NCBI GenBank assembly: GCA_030690895.1
Contig: JAUYFQ010000126.1
Span: 1 to 36,242 of the forward strand
From: Sulfuricellaceae bacterium
GTDB taxonomy: Bacteria; Pseudomonadota; Gammaproteobacteria; Burkholderiales; Sulfuricellaceae
Length of the DNA stretch: 36,242 nt
Direction of reading: 5' to 3'
Positions 26,191 to 33,258 of the stretch are shown here, piece by piece. Numbering within the stretch: the first letter of the stretch is position 1; every line of letters starts with the position of its first letter. A program made the position numbers and the translations under genes. The notes beneath the pieces were generated by a model that was not told where the DNA came from, did no database searches, and saw only the letters and a list, made by a program, of their open reading frames with translations.

Positions 26191-26700
26191 ATGAGCGGTC
26201 CTACTACAGTCGCATTCTCGTTTACGCCCCTCGGTGCCGTATTGCTGGCGGCAGAAGCCTTGCGCGAAGCGCAGGCCATGAACACAGAATTTGACGAGGC
26301 GGAGGGCGAAGCCGAGTCACGCAAGCAGGGGCGAATTGACCGCGCAAACCAGGATCAGCTTGCCCGACTGCAGCATCAGGCCAGCGTGCGCCAGGACATT
26401 CATGGCCTGGAGCAGCGAGCCGCCCGCTTGCGCATGCTGGCCGACACCCTGCAACTGACACCGCCGGATCAGGCTTTGCCGTCCCCATCGCCCGACGCCG
26501 ACTTTCAAACCTGGTTGCAATACGCAGAAGCGTTGAAGCAGTCCATCCAGCATCTGGAAACGGCGCTGGCGGAAGCGGGTAAAACGCTGGCGGAAGTGCA
26601 GCAGAAATCCCTGACCCTGGCCCTGCAAGCCTTCGCCGAGAGCGATGCGGAATCCGTGCGCGCGCCTATGCAGCCGAACGCAGCCTCCAGCCCGGCCTGA
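26191..26700 (+). CDS. Coiled-coil protein, N-terminal part of a probably frameshifted gene
   Basis: The 169-residue frame is strongly helical (EALREAQAMNTEFDEAEGEA, DIHGLEQRAARLRMLADTL, LKQSIQHLETALAEAGKTLA), with heptad-like leucines and no membrane segment. I do not recognise a family. It ends with an uncharacteristic tail (PMQPNAASSPA) directly after a GCGCGCGC tract at 26658-26665. Removing one GC from that tract would join it in frame to the next reading frame, giving a continuous 377-residue protein ending at 27326. It is therefore probably the first half of one gene. The start ATG at 26191 has only a weak ribosome site. An AAA ATPase gene follows, and the two may work together. Confidence 0.6.
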   Translation: MSGPTTVAFSFTPLGAVLLAAEALREAQAMNTEFDEAEGEAESRKQGRIDRANQDQLARLQHQASVRQDIHGLEQRAARLRMLADTLQLTPPDQALPSPSPDADFQTWLQYAEALKQSIQHLETALAEAGKTLAEVQQKSLTLALQAFAESDAESVRAPMQPNAASSPA

Positions 26701-26762
26701 ACCCGGATCAACTCGACACCCTGCAACAGGCCATTGGTCGGGCGCTGGAGCGAGCAAAGGAC

Positions 26763-27326
26763 ATGCCGCTTTCTCCCGAGCTGGAAGCGCTGATCCGCCG
26801 CATTCTGTCAGCGCCTTCGCTGGCGCGGGCAGAGGCCTTGCTGACGGAATTGCGCCTGCAAATCCAGCATGGGCTGGAAGCACGGCACGCGCAGGAACAG
26901 GAAGCCGCCGCCCTGGTGCTGGAGCAATCCCTGCGCGATCTTGGCTATGAGGTGGGCGCCATCTCGCACACCCTGTTTTCCGAGGGCGGCGTAGTACATT
27001 TCCAGCGCCCAGGCTGGGAGGATTACCATATCCGCATGCGTTTATCCCCCGGCGAAAAAACCCTCAATTTCAACGTGGTTCGTCCACGCGGCATGGAAGA
27101 AAGCGAGCAGCGCAAACGCCTGGATTTCGTCGCCGAAGAACGATGGTGCAGCGAATTCCCCCGCCTGATGCAAACGCTGGCCGCGCGCGGCATCGAGTTC
27201 AAGGTGCTGAGGCAACTGGACGCGGGAGAACTGCCGGTTCAGGCTGTTGAACCAGCAAGCCTGCCTGCGCGGCAGGAAGAGGAACGCTTTACCGAAAAAC
27301 CCCTGCAAAAGAGCTTGAAGCCATGA
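26763..27326 (+). CDS. Uncharacterised protein, C-terminal part of the frameshifted gene
   Basis: From the first usable start at 26763 this frame encodes 187 residues, but coding-like sequence in the same frame extends upstream to about 26660 (RAYAAERSLQPGLNPDQLDT then LQQAIGRALERAKD). It probably continues the preceding helical gene. The C-terminal part contains a mixed alpha/beta region (LGYEVGAISHTLFSEGGVVH, EDYHIRMRLSPGEKTLNFNV, VAEERWCSEFPRLMQTLAAR) that I cannot assign to a family. There is no ribosome-binding site before 26763, which argues against an independent start. The AAA ATPase gene begins 166 bp downstream, beyond a palindromic element. Confidence 0.6.
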   Translation: MPLSPELEALIRRILSAPSLARAEALLTELRLQIQHGLEARHAQEQEAAALVLEQSLRDLGYEVGAISHTLFSEGGVVHFQRPGWEDYHIRMRLSPGEKTLNFNVVRPRGMEESEQRKRLDFVAEERWCSEFPRLMQTLAARGIEFKVLRQLDAGELPVQAVEPASLPARQEEERFTEKPLQKSLKP

Positions 27327-27344
27327 ACCTAGAAACCTCATTTC

Positions 27345-27475
27345 AACCACGAAACACACGAAATACACGAAAGTATTCAAGTGGATATGAGTTACCTCCC
27401 TATCGCCGAATGGGTGAAATGAAAAACACGGCCAAGTACTTGATTCATTTTCGTGTGTTTCGTGTATTTCGTGGT
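27345..27475. repeat. Palindromic element with three 9-bp CACGAAA-type units per arm (copy 2)
   Basis: The left arm (27345-27372) has three CACGAAA units with two-base spacers. The right arm (27449-27475) is the inverted counterpart, with the two spacers exchanged (CA,TA against TA,CA). The loop holds CCCTATCGCCGAATGGGTGA (27398-27417), 18 of 20 identical to the core of the element at 12020-12150. The right arm is followed by AACTGAGTTTTTAA as in copy 1. It lies between the helical gene and the AAA gene. Confidence 0.75.
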
Positions 27476-27492
27476 CAACTGAGTTTTTAAGG

Positions 27493-29340
27493 ATGAATAC
27501 GTCGCCCCGCTGGATCAGAGACATCGAACGCCTGCTGCCGATTCGCTCTCAGTACATCGTCGCCGGCAATATTCGCGACAGTTTTCTGACTCCGTTTCAG
27601 AGCAATCTCACGCTTGCCCCCCTGACGCGTTGCCTGTGGACGGCCTTGCAGGCGCAGGATTGTAAATTTCTGCTGATTTATAACCCGGTCGAGGGCTTGC
27701 GTCCCTATCCGAACGAGCCCGAAGTGATCGAATTGGCAAGCCGGCTATTTAGCCTAAAACTTCAGGATGGCGTCATGCCCACGAGCCTGGAAGGCCTGAC
27801 CGGCATCATGGAAAAAGTCGCCGCCCAGCGCGAGGCTCGCTGCGGCCTGCTGATCGATTTCGCCTCGCGCCTGGTGCGCCAGCCCGACCATCTGGACGCG
27901 ACCGAGCATCGCTTCTTTGTGGCTGCCGAGCGACTCTCACTCGCCGCCAACCCCATCGTGCCGCGCGGCGCGGACATTGCCACGCCGCATGGGAAAGCCC
28001 GTTTCAATCCCATCATCTGGCTGGTCAACCGGGCGCAGGACATGCCCTCCTGGTTTGCACTCGACAGCGCCCGCATCAGCACCCTGACCGCCACCCTGCC
28101 CGACTTTGAAATCCGGCAGGAGGCCGCGCTGATTCTAGGTGTGCGCTTCCCTGGCTTTACCGCCAGCGAGCCCGCGCAACGCGACAAATATCTCAAGCAG
28201 TTTTGCGACAGCAGCGAAGGTTTGTCCCTGAGCGACATGAGCGACATCGCCCAACTGGCGGATCGTCAGGGCATTTCCTTTCAGGACGTGGATGACGCCG
28301 CCCAGAGCTTCAAGATGGGAATCGTGGAAAACCCCTGGAAGAAAGACTATCTGCGGGCAAAAATCGCCGATGCGGCCACTTTCATCGAAGATCGCGTCAA
28401 GGGACAGCCGCAGGCCGTCACCAAGACCGTGGACATCCTGATGCGCTCGGTGATGGGGCTGACCGGGGCGCATGCACGCTCCGGCGGCAACCGCCCACGT
28501 GGCGTGCTGTTCTTCGCCGGCCCAACCGGCGTGGGCAAGACCGAACTGGCAAAAACCCTGACCCAACTCATATTCGGCAATGAACGTGCGTACATCCGCT
28601 TCGACATGAGCGAATTTGCCGAAGAACACGCCAGCGCCCGCCTGCTGGGCGCACCGCCAGGCTACATCGGCTACGATGCAGGCGGCGAACTGACCAACGC
28701 GGTGCGCGAAAAACCCTTCAGCGTGGTGCTGTTCGACGAAATCGAAAAAGCCCACCCGCGCATCCTCGACAAATTCCTGCAAATTCTGGAAGACGGCCGC
28801 CTGACCGACGGACGCGGCGACACGGCCTATTTTTCCGAAGCCATCCTGATCTTTACCTCCAATCTGGGTATCACCGTCGAGGACGAGCATGGCCGCCGCA
28901 GCCAAAATGTCTCGCCGGACGACCACTACGACGTGGTCGAAAGCCGCGTGCGCAGCGCCATTCAGGATTATTTCAAGTTCCGACTCTCACGGCCTGAAAT
29001 CCTCAACCGCATCGGCGACAACATCGTAGTTTTCAACTTCATCAGCGCCCCAGTCGCTGAACTGATCTTCGACAGCATGCTGAAGAACGTCATCAACCGG
29101 ATCCACGAGGAGCACAAAGTCACCCTGCAACTGCCCGACCCGATTCGCGCCAAACTGCTCGAACTGTGCCGCCGCGACCTCGGCAACGGCGGGCGCGGCA
29201 TCGGCAACCAACTGGAATCCGCCTTCATCAACCCGCTCAGCCGCGCCCTGTTCAAGTTCACGCTTGAAGGACGCGAAAGCGTTACGGTGACGGATATTTC
29301 CGAGGATGAGAACCGGATAGTTACGGTGACACTGGTTTAG
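27493..29340 (+). CDS. ClpB-D2-like AAA+ ATPase with a degenerate N-terminal AAA domain
   Basis: In this 615-residue protein the C-terminal half is a ClpA/ClpB D2-type AAA+ module. It has Walker A GPTGVGKTELAK (about 343-354), pore loop GAPPGYIGYDAGGELT (about 388), Walker B VVLFDEIEKAHP (about 411), sensor 1 FTSNLG (about 453), arginine finger RPEILNRIGD (about 500) and the small C-terminal domain. The N-terminal half (about 5-240) resembles an AAA core (YIVAGNIRDSFL, FNPIIWLVNRAQDMPSWF) but has no P-loop. There is no ClpP-binding loop and no Clp N-domain. The aromatic pore loop suggests protein threading or remodelling. The ATG at 27493 follows AAGGATG weakly. The upstream helical gene is its likely partner; the pathway is unknown. 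Confidence 0.8.
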   Translation: MNTSPRWIRDIERLLPIRSQYIVAGNIRDSFLTPFQSNLTLAPLTRCLWTALQAQDCKFLLIYNPVEGLRPYPNEPEVIELASRLFSLKLQDGVMPTSLEGLTGIMEKVAAQREARCGLLIDFASRLVRQPDHLDATEHRFFVAAERLSLAANPIVPRGADIATPHGKARFNPIIWLVNRAQDMPSWFALDSARISTLTATLPDFEIRQEAALILGVRFPGFTASEPAQRDKYLKQFCDSSEGLSLSDMSDIAQLADRQGISFQDVDDAAQSFKMGIVENPWKKDYLRAKIADAATFIEDRVKGQPQAVTKTVDILMRSVMGLTGAHARSGGNRPRGVLFFAGPTGVGKTELAKTLTQLIFGNERAYIRFDMSEFAEEHASARLLGAPPGYIGYDAGGELTNAVREKPFSVVLFDEIEKAHPRILDKFLQILEDGRLTDGRGDTAYFSEAILIFTSNLGITVEDEHGRRSQNVSPDDHYDVVESRVRSAIQDYFKFRLSRPEILNRIGDNIVVFNFISAPVAELIFDSMLKNVINRIHEEHKVTLQLPDPIRAKLLELCRRDLGNGGRGIGNQLESAFINPLSRALFKFTLEGRESVTVTDISEDENRIVTVTLV

Positions 29341-29353
29341 ATCCGCACTTGAG

Positions 29354-29398
29354 TTGCCAGCAAAAAATGCACGAATTATAATAAGTCGTGCATTTTTT
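29354..29398 (+). promoter_or_regulatory. Sigma-70 promoter with -10 box in the loop of a palindrome (TA operator, also possible terminator)
   Basis: TTGCCA (29354-29359) and TATAAT (29377-29382) are 17 bp apart. The -10 box sits in the 11-base loop between the perfect 13-bp arms AAAAAATGCACGA (29362-29374) and TCGTGCATTTTTT (29386-29398). The palindrome is well placed for autorepression of the antitoxin-toxin pair that starts at 29414. The T-rich right arm could also end transcripts of the upstream AAA gene. Confidence 0.7.
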
Positions 29399-29413
29399 AT
29401 AACGGAAAATCCC

Positions 29414-29851
29414 ATGAAAACTTTCACTATTGATCAGGCTCGGTCTGCCGTGGCGTCGGGCGGCGTCTTGTCCGCAAACTTGCGACCCGACGGAAGCATG
29501 TTTGCACTGGAGTTTGAGACGAGCAATGGGCCTGCGATGTTGATTGCATCCGTATCAAAGCAGGTGCGGCGTTTCGGTAATCCGGCAAAGGCATTCGAGA
29601 TCGTGCGGGATCTGGGTCTGGAGGGCGGTCACTACTCAGTCGCACAGTGGCGACCCGAAGATCGCGAGATTGACCGCCCGTCCAGGCCGGACAAATCGGC
29701 GAAACTGAAGGCCGCGCACGCGGCCGCCGCGCATGACCACTGGTTTCGGGAGCAAGTGGAAATCGGGTTGAAGGACATGCGTGATGGTCGAGTGCGTGAC
29801 GCAGACGATGTTTTTGCAGAACTTCTCGAAGGCTTGCCCGTTGGCAATTAA
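29414..29851 (+). CDS. PaaA2/ParD-like antitoxin with extra N-terminal domain
   Basis: This 145-residue protein ends with HDHWFREQVEIGLKDMRDGR and a following acidic helix, the toxin-binding tail pattern of ParD/PaaA2-type antitoxins. The first 90 residues (MKTFTIDQARSAVASGGVLS, RRFGNPAKAFEIVRDLGL) form a separate domain, possibly for DNA binding. The start at 29414 follows GGAA; an upstream in-frame ATG at 29354 lies within the promoter and is unlikely. Its stop overlaps the start of the ParE-like gene by 11 bp, the normal antitoxin-first order. The antitoxin role is inferred from the tail and from the adjacent toxin-like gene. Confidence 0.68.
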   Translation: MKTFTIDQARSAVASGGVLSANLRPDGSMFALEFETSNGPAMLIASVSKQVRRFGNPAKAFEIVRDLGLEGGHYSVAQWRPEDREIDRPSRPDKSAKLKAAHAAAAHDHWFREQVEIGLKDMRDGRVRDADDVFAELLEGLPVGN

Positions 29852-30071
29852 GTTCACCGAAGCGGCTAAAGCCGACCTGTACGGCATCCGATCATATATT
29901 GCTCAGGACAATCCGCTGGCCGCCCGCAAAGTGATCCAGACCATCCGTGAGCAGGTTAATGTTTTGTTGGATCAGGACGGAATCGGCAGACCCGGTCGCA
30001 TCGACGGCACACGCGAACTGGTCATCACGGGTTTGCCGTATATCGTCTGTAGGTACTCCGGCACTACATAA
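29841..30071 (+). pseudogene. ParE-type toxin, C-terminally truncated
   Basis: From TTG 29841 the frame reads LAIKFTEAAKADLYGIRSYI, AARKVIQTIREQVNVLLDQDG and RIDGTRELVITGLPYIVCRY, then stops after SGTT at 30071. ParE toxins of this type go on for another 15-20 residues with a strand and a final V-L-R-x-x-H-x-x-R-x-W motif. The overlapping frame after 30052 reads VLRHYIRRLW, a shortened version of that ending, which suggests a deletion plus frameshift rather than a natural end. The product has about 76 residues against about 95 in relatives and is probably inactive. The unknown gene at 30079 begins eight bases later. Confidence 0.65.
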
Positions 30072-30078
30072 GGCGGTT

Positions 30079-30915
30079 ATGGCGAGCTATGGCGACGACC
30101 GTGACTGGCGAGCCCTGGTCGAGGCGATGAAACCAATTCAGAGCACGTCTTGCAGTGGCACGAAACCGATTGAGAGGTTAACTTGTATACGCGCTACTCA
30201 AGCGATCATTATCGGTTTGATAAAGCAGGAACGGTATGGCGAGACTCTGCCCTACCTTGAGCATCCACTTTCCAGTGCGGATTGGACAGATGGTGAGGCT
30301 AAAAACGAAGCGGATCAAATCTGTTCGATATTTTCTCAACCTATTGGGAAGGATTACTTGATAATTAATGGGAACTGGTACGGCTACCTTGCTGCCAAGG
30401 CCAATAATCAGAAACTGAGGGGGCTGAGCAAGCGGGATTGGCTGCATCGCACCTATGCGTGTGCGCTCGTGGGTCTTCGGCGCCCTGGGATTGTTGATAC
30501 GATTTGGATGGAGAAGTCAGAGATCAACGGCCAAAAAGTGCATATTTTGTTGGGTGGGCATATCCTGAGCGCTGACAACAAAGATAATATGAGTCATGGG
30601 CAGTATTTGGTTCAACTGCCAAAGTTGTATGTAGCACAGGCGGAAAAGGAACTGGGCGCTAAAGAATCGGCGGTGGCCAGCAAATTCATCCAGGAAATAT
30701 GGCTCCCACTAAGCCAACGCACTGAAGCTCTCGGTACGATAAGATTTGATGATTACGAAAAAAACCTTAGAGTGTCTGTTTTGTATGCGAATGCGGCTTC
30801 TGCGGCCAGAGATAGAGACTTGCCAACTGTCTTCGTGGAATTGTTGACTGCTATGAGTAAAGAGCTGGAAGCCTCGGCGGGGACCTCCTTGCGGAAGGAA
30901 GGCAAGTTCAATTGA
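30079..30915 (+). CDS. Uncharacterised protein of the accessory region
   Basis: The 278-residue protein starts at ATG 30079 just after AAGGCGG. It is mostly helical by composition, contains TWQ-free conserved-looking stretches such as GNWYGYLAAKANNQKLRG, HRTYACALVGLRRPGIVDTI and HILLGGHILSADNKDNM, and has no signal peptide or membrane helix. I recognise no family. The DNA is clearly more AT-rich than its neighbours, with codons such as ATA, AGA and TTG in use, suggesting recent acquisition. It begins at the broken end of the ParE-like gene and may itself have lost its original 5' end. An enzymatic role cannot be proposed. Confidence 0.55.
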   Translation: MASYGDDRDWRALVEAMKPIQSTSCSGTKPIERLTCIRATQAIIIGLIKQERYGETLPYLEHPLSSADWTDGEAKNEADQICSIFSQPIGKDYLIINGNWYGYLAAKANNQKLRGLSKRDWLHRTYACALVGLRRPGIVDTIWMEKSEINGQKVHILLGGHILSADNKDNMSHGQYLVQLPKLYVAQAEKELGAKESAVASKFIQEIWLPLSQRTEALGTIRFDDYEKNLRVSVLYANAASAARDRDLPTVFVELLTAMSKELEASAGTSLRKEGKFN

Positions 30916-31103
30916 GGGGCTGGCCGAAAGTGGGCGAAGCCACGCTTTTGCGGGCGAAGGGTAAGCGCCAGATAGAGCCCCAAAGGGCTAGGTCTTGCAA
31001 AATAACTGCCTTCCCTAGCTGCAACTGCTGCGCGATGACCAGGCTCCGCTGAAAGTTTCATTCCTACAGCCTAGCCTTAAGTGCAGTGCGCCATTCGCTG
31101 GCT

Positions 31104-31475
31104 TCAACCAGCTTCCAGCGGGTTAAATGCTGTCAGCTCATCGATCCAGGCGAAATCACTGGTATTGGCCGTTGCCAAGGTGTAACCCTGCTCCAGGCAA
31201 GTCGCGGCGATAAGAGCGTCGCCGAGAGTGAGTTTCTGTCGTTGGCGCAATTGGATGGCGATTTCATAGCAAGCTGGGGTAAGGTAAACCAGTTCCAGAT
31301 TGTCCAATAATTCAGTGAGCGCTGCTTGTTCGGCCTCTTGCTGCTTGTGGTAACCAAGAATTTCCACCCGGCTGATGATTGAAACTTTGGGCAGGGTGTC
31401 GAGCAGCCACTGGCGCAGTTTTGAGTATTCTGGTTGAGTGGCATAGATGAGGATGTTGCTGTCGGCCAACACCAT
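31104..31475 (-). CDS. vapC: VapC-type PIN-domain toxin
   Basis: The 123-residue PIN domain begins MVLADSNILIYA, with the first catalytic Asp at residue 5. It shows ISRVEILGYHK (catalytic Glu), then KLTLGDALIAATCLEQGYTL and TANTSDF with the last acidic residues. VapC toxins are Mg-dependent RNases that cut tRNA or rRNA. It starts two bases after the stop of the DUF2281 antitoxin gene, so the two are translated together. All four acidic positions seem present, so activity is likely. Confidence 0.85.
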   Translation of the reverse strand: MVLADSNILIYATQPEYSKLRQWLLDTLPKVSIISRVEILGYHKQQEAEQAALTELLDNLELVYLTPACYEIAIQLRQRQKLTLGDALIAATCLEQGYTLATANTSDFAWIDELTAFNPLEAG

Positions 31476-31477
31476 GT

Positions 31478-31726
31478 TTATTCGCGACCCGGCAAGGCGC
31501 GATCTTCGCGCTGTTCGCGTTCCCATAAGGCTGGATTGGTCTTGGCGAAGGGGTTGAGCGCGACGAGTCGTTCCAGGGTGCTGGAGAGTTTTACCCGGCG
31601 CTGCTGGTCGTCAGTGGAATGCCTGCGGTTTTTTTGCTCCAGGTACAGCACATAATCAAGGACTTCACCCTGAAGTGGCAGTGGTAGTTTTTCCACATGC
31701 TGCTGAATGGTGTGTTCGAGTTTCAT
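31478..31726 (-). CDS. DUF2281-family antitoxin of the VapC-like toxin
   Basis: The 82-residue protein starts MKLEHTIQQHVEKLPLPLQG, followed by EVLDYVLYLEQK, the DUF2281 signature. Its C-terminal part (VALNPFAKTNPALWEREQRE) is a disordered toxin-binding tail. The ATG at 31726 has GAGGGGA eight bases upstream; the frame runs to 31780, but nothing there looks family-like. Such small proteins pair with PIN toxins, as here, and are expected to neutralise the toxin and repress the operon. Confidence 0.8.
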   Translation of the reverse strand: MKLEHTIQQHVEKLPLPLQGEVLDYVLYLEQKNRRHSTDDQQRRVKLSSTLERLVALNPFAKTNPALWEREQREDRALPGRE

Positions 31727-31751
31727 GGCTTCCCCTCTTCTGATTCGGCAA

Positions 31752-32180
31752 CTATACCCTTGTTCGATTTGACGAACCATGCCGTAACTCGTTCAGCAGT
31801 TCCGGGTGATGATCCAGCAGGCGGAAGAGATTGGTCACGGCGGCCACGGGTTTGGCCTTGCCTTTCTCATACCGGGAAAAGGCATTCTTGCCGCCCCCAG
31901 CCAGGATTGCGGCCTCGCTCTGGGTAAGCCGGAGTTTTTTTCGGATGCGGGCGAGTTCGGCGGCATCCTCGGCATCCACGCGGTTGCGAAAAGCCGTCCA
32001 CGCTATCTCCTGCTCGGGATCAAATTCCGGGAAACCATCCTGGCAATGATCACAAAATGCGCCATGGATAGTGGAGGTAAACGAACGCCCCTTGTATTGT
32101 TCCTCCGCCTTCTTGATGGAATCAACAAGGACTCCATCACCACAAAGCGGGCACGCCTGCCCTTGCCATTTCGATGTCAT
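31752..32180 (-). CDS. mqsA: MqsA-type antitoxin (zinc-binding and HTH domains)
   Basis: The 142-residue protein has an N-terminal zinc domain with CPLCG (near residue 10) and CDHC (near 43), then a C-terminal Xre-type helix-turn-helix with LRLTQSEAAILAGGGKNAFS and RYEKGKAKP. The Asn and Arg of NAFSRYEKG match the DNA-contacting residues of E. coli MqsA. It neutralises MqsR and represses the operon and other genes. AGGAG lies seven bases before ATG 32180, one base after the mqsR stop. It appears complete. Confidence 0.92.
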   Translation of the reverse strand: MTSKWQGQACPLCGDGVLVDSIKKAEEQYKGRSFTSTIHGAFCDHCQDGFPEFDPEQEIAWTAFRNRVDAEDAAELARIRKKLRLTQSEAAILAGGGKNAFSRYEKGKAKPVAAVTNLFRLLDHHPELLNELRHGSSNRTRV

Positions 32181-32181
32181 G

Positions 32182-32487
32182 TTAAAACTCCTTGAAAGAC
32201 ACCACAAAAAACTCCCCTGCTTGCTGAAATTTCACATAGAGCGCTTTGTCGCGCCATTGGCCGTGATAAACATCCTGCCAGATGCGATGGTCGCGGTGGA
32301 TGGTCATGCTTTTGTAAAAATTCTGCCGCCGCAGACTTTGCACAACCGACAGTGCGTCAGTCCATCCCATTCCTGCCGCATGAATCCCGGTTCGTGCCGA
32401 CTCTGTCAAATTCATGGCCGTGGCTGATGTCATTTGAGCCTGGATTTCCATCAGCGAGTAATGGGGAATGCGCTTTTCCATAGTCAT
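32182..32487 (-). CDS. mqsR: MqsR-type mRNA interferase toxin
   Basis: The 101-residue RelE-fold toxin ends in the MqsR signature NFYKSMTIHRDHRIWQDVYH, then ALYVKFQQAGEFFVVSFKEF. Residues matching the E. coli catalytic Lys56, Gln68 and Tyr81 are visible. MqsR cuts mRNA mainly at GCU sites. The start is at 32487 with AGGGG seven bases before; a second ATG at 32481 is possible. The gene begins nine bases after the lipB stop, with its likely operator overlapping that stop. The toxin-first order is typical for mqsRA. Confidence 0.92.
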   Translation of the reverse strand: MTMEKRIPHYSLMEIQAQMTSATAMNLTESARTGIHAAGMGWTDALSVVQSLRRQNFYKSMTIHRDHRIWQDVYHGQWRDKALYVKFQQAGEFFVVSFKEF

Positions 32488-32493
32488 TATTAT

Positions 32494-32506
32494 CCCCTAT
32501 AAGGGG
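32494..32506. promoter_or_regulatory. Candidate MqsA operator palindrome
   Basis: CCCCTATAAGGGG is a perfect 5+3+5 type inverted repeat directly upstream of mqsR. It overlaps both the lipB stop codon (32497-32499) and the mqsR ribosome-binding site. MqsA binds short palindromes in E. coli, so this is a plausible operator that would also block translation-initiation access. No promoter boxes are assigned. Confidence 0.5.
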
Positions 32507-33141
32507 GTATATTGAAAGCATTCGGTGTTCAATTCAATTTCAAGTTTTTTCGCCAACTGGTCAGCCAGCTCGTCGATGCTGGCCGATATGCCCTGATCGC
32601 AAGTCCGGGTCACGGCGAGACCCGCGTAGCCGCAGGGATTGATGTTGGTGAAGGGGCCCAGGTCCATGTCCACGTTGAGCGACAGGCCATGATAGCTGCA
32701 CTGGTTTTTGATGCGCAGTCCCAGCGCGGCGATTTTGGCTGCGCCGACATAGACGCCGGGGGCTTTTTCTCGCCGTTGCGCGAGTACGCGATGCTCTGCC
32801 AGCAGGCGGATGATGGCTTCTTCCATGCGCCATACCAGGGACTTGACGCCCAGGCCGCGCCGTTTCAGGTCGAGCAGCAGGTAGACCACGATCTGGCCGG
32901 GGCCATGGTAGGTGATTTGGCCCCCCCGATCGATCTGGACGACAGGAATGCCGGTCGGATTCAGCAAGTGCTCCGGTTTTCCGGCCAGACCCTGGGTGTA
33001 CACGGGGGGGTGCTGCAGCAGCCAGAGTTCGTCTGGCGTATCGGACTGGCGTTGGGCGGTGAAGGCTTGCATGGCGTGGAACGTGGGCTCATATTCGACC
33101 AGACCAAGGCGGCGGGTGATGAGTATACCCGCAAGGGGCAT
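32497..33141 (-). CDS. lipB: Octanoyl-ACP:protein N-octanoyltransferase LipB
   Basis: LipB moves octanoate from ACP to apo-lipoyl domains, the first step of lipoate synthesis. The 214-residue protein has [14 protein letters not shown], the signature [20 protein letters not shown] (about 75-95), the Lys in [13 protein letters not shown] and the catalytic Cys in [10 protein letters not shown] 33141 ([13 protein letters not shown]) fits homologues. The frame continues upstream to 33249, but that part is encoded by a heptad repeat. It sits in the usual order dacA, dat, DUF493, lipB; lipA, which normally follows, is replaced here by mqsRA. Confidence 0.93.
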   Translation of the reverse strand: MPLAGILITRRLGLVEYEPTFHAMQAFTAQRQSDTPDELWLLQHPPVYTQGLAGKPEHLLNPTGIPVVQIDRGGQITYHGPGQIVVYLLLDLKRRGLGVKSLVWRMEEAIIRLLAEHRVLAQRREKAPGVYVGAAKIAALGLRIKNQCSYHGLSLNVDMDLGPFTNINPCGYAGLAVTRTCDQGISASIDELADQLAKKLEIELNTECFQYTPL

Positions 33142-33183
33142 CCCCGCCGGGAACGGAACCAAAGGTTCTCGTTCCGACGTGAA

Positions 33184-33258
33184 TGGGTGATGAGTGATGG
33201 GGGGAATACTGGACGCTGTGGGTTCTACCCATTTCTCATCACCCATCACCCATCACCC
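33184..33258. repeat. Heptad-periodic palindrome between DUF493 gene and lipB
   Basis: The left arm starts TGGGTGATGAGTGATGGGG at 33184. The right arm (33228-33258) contains three heptads of TCACCCA in a row. The element ends directly at the DUF493 stop and leaves 42 bp before the lipB start. The unit is the same as at 22124-22184. It could attenuate transcription into lipB. Confidence 0.68.

Noticed and set aside
30916-31103. Possible integron attC site or small RNA between the unknown gene and vapC
   Set aside because: Only a weak AGCCC/GGGCT hairpin is visible; no GTTRRRY/RYYYAAC pair and no T-tract.
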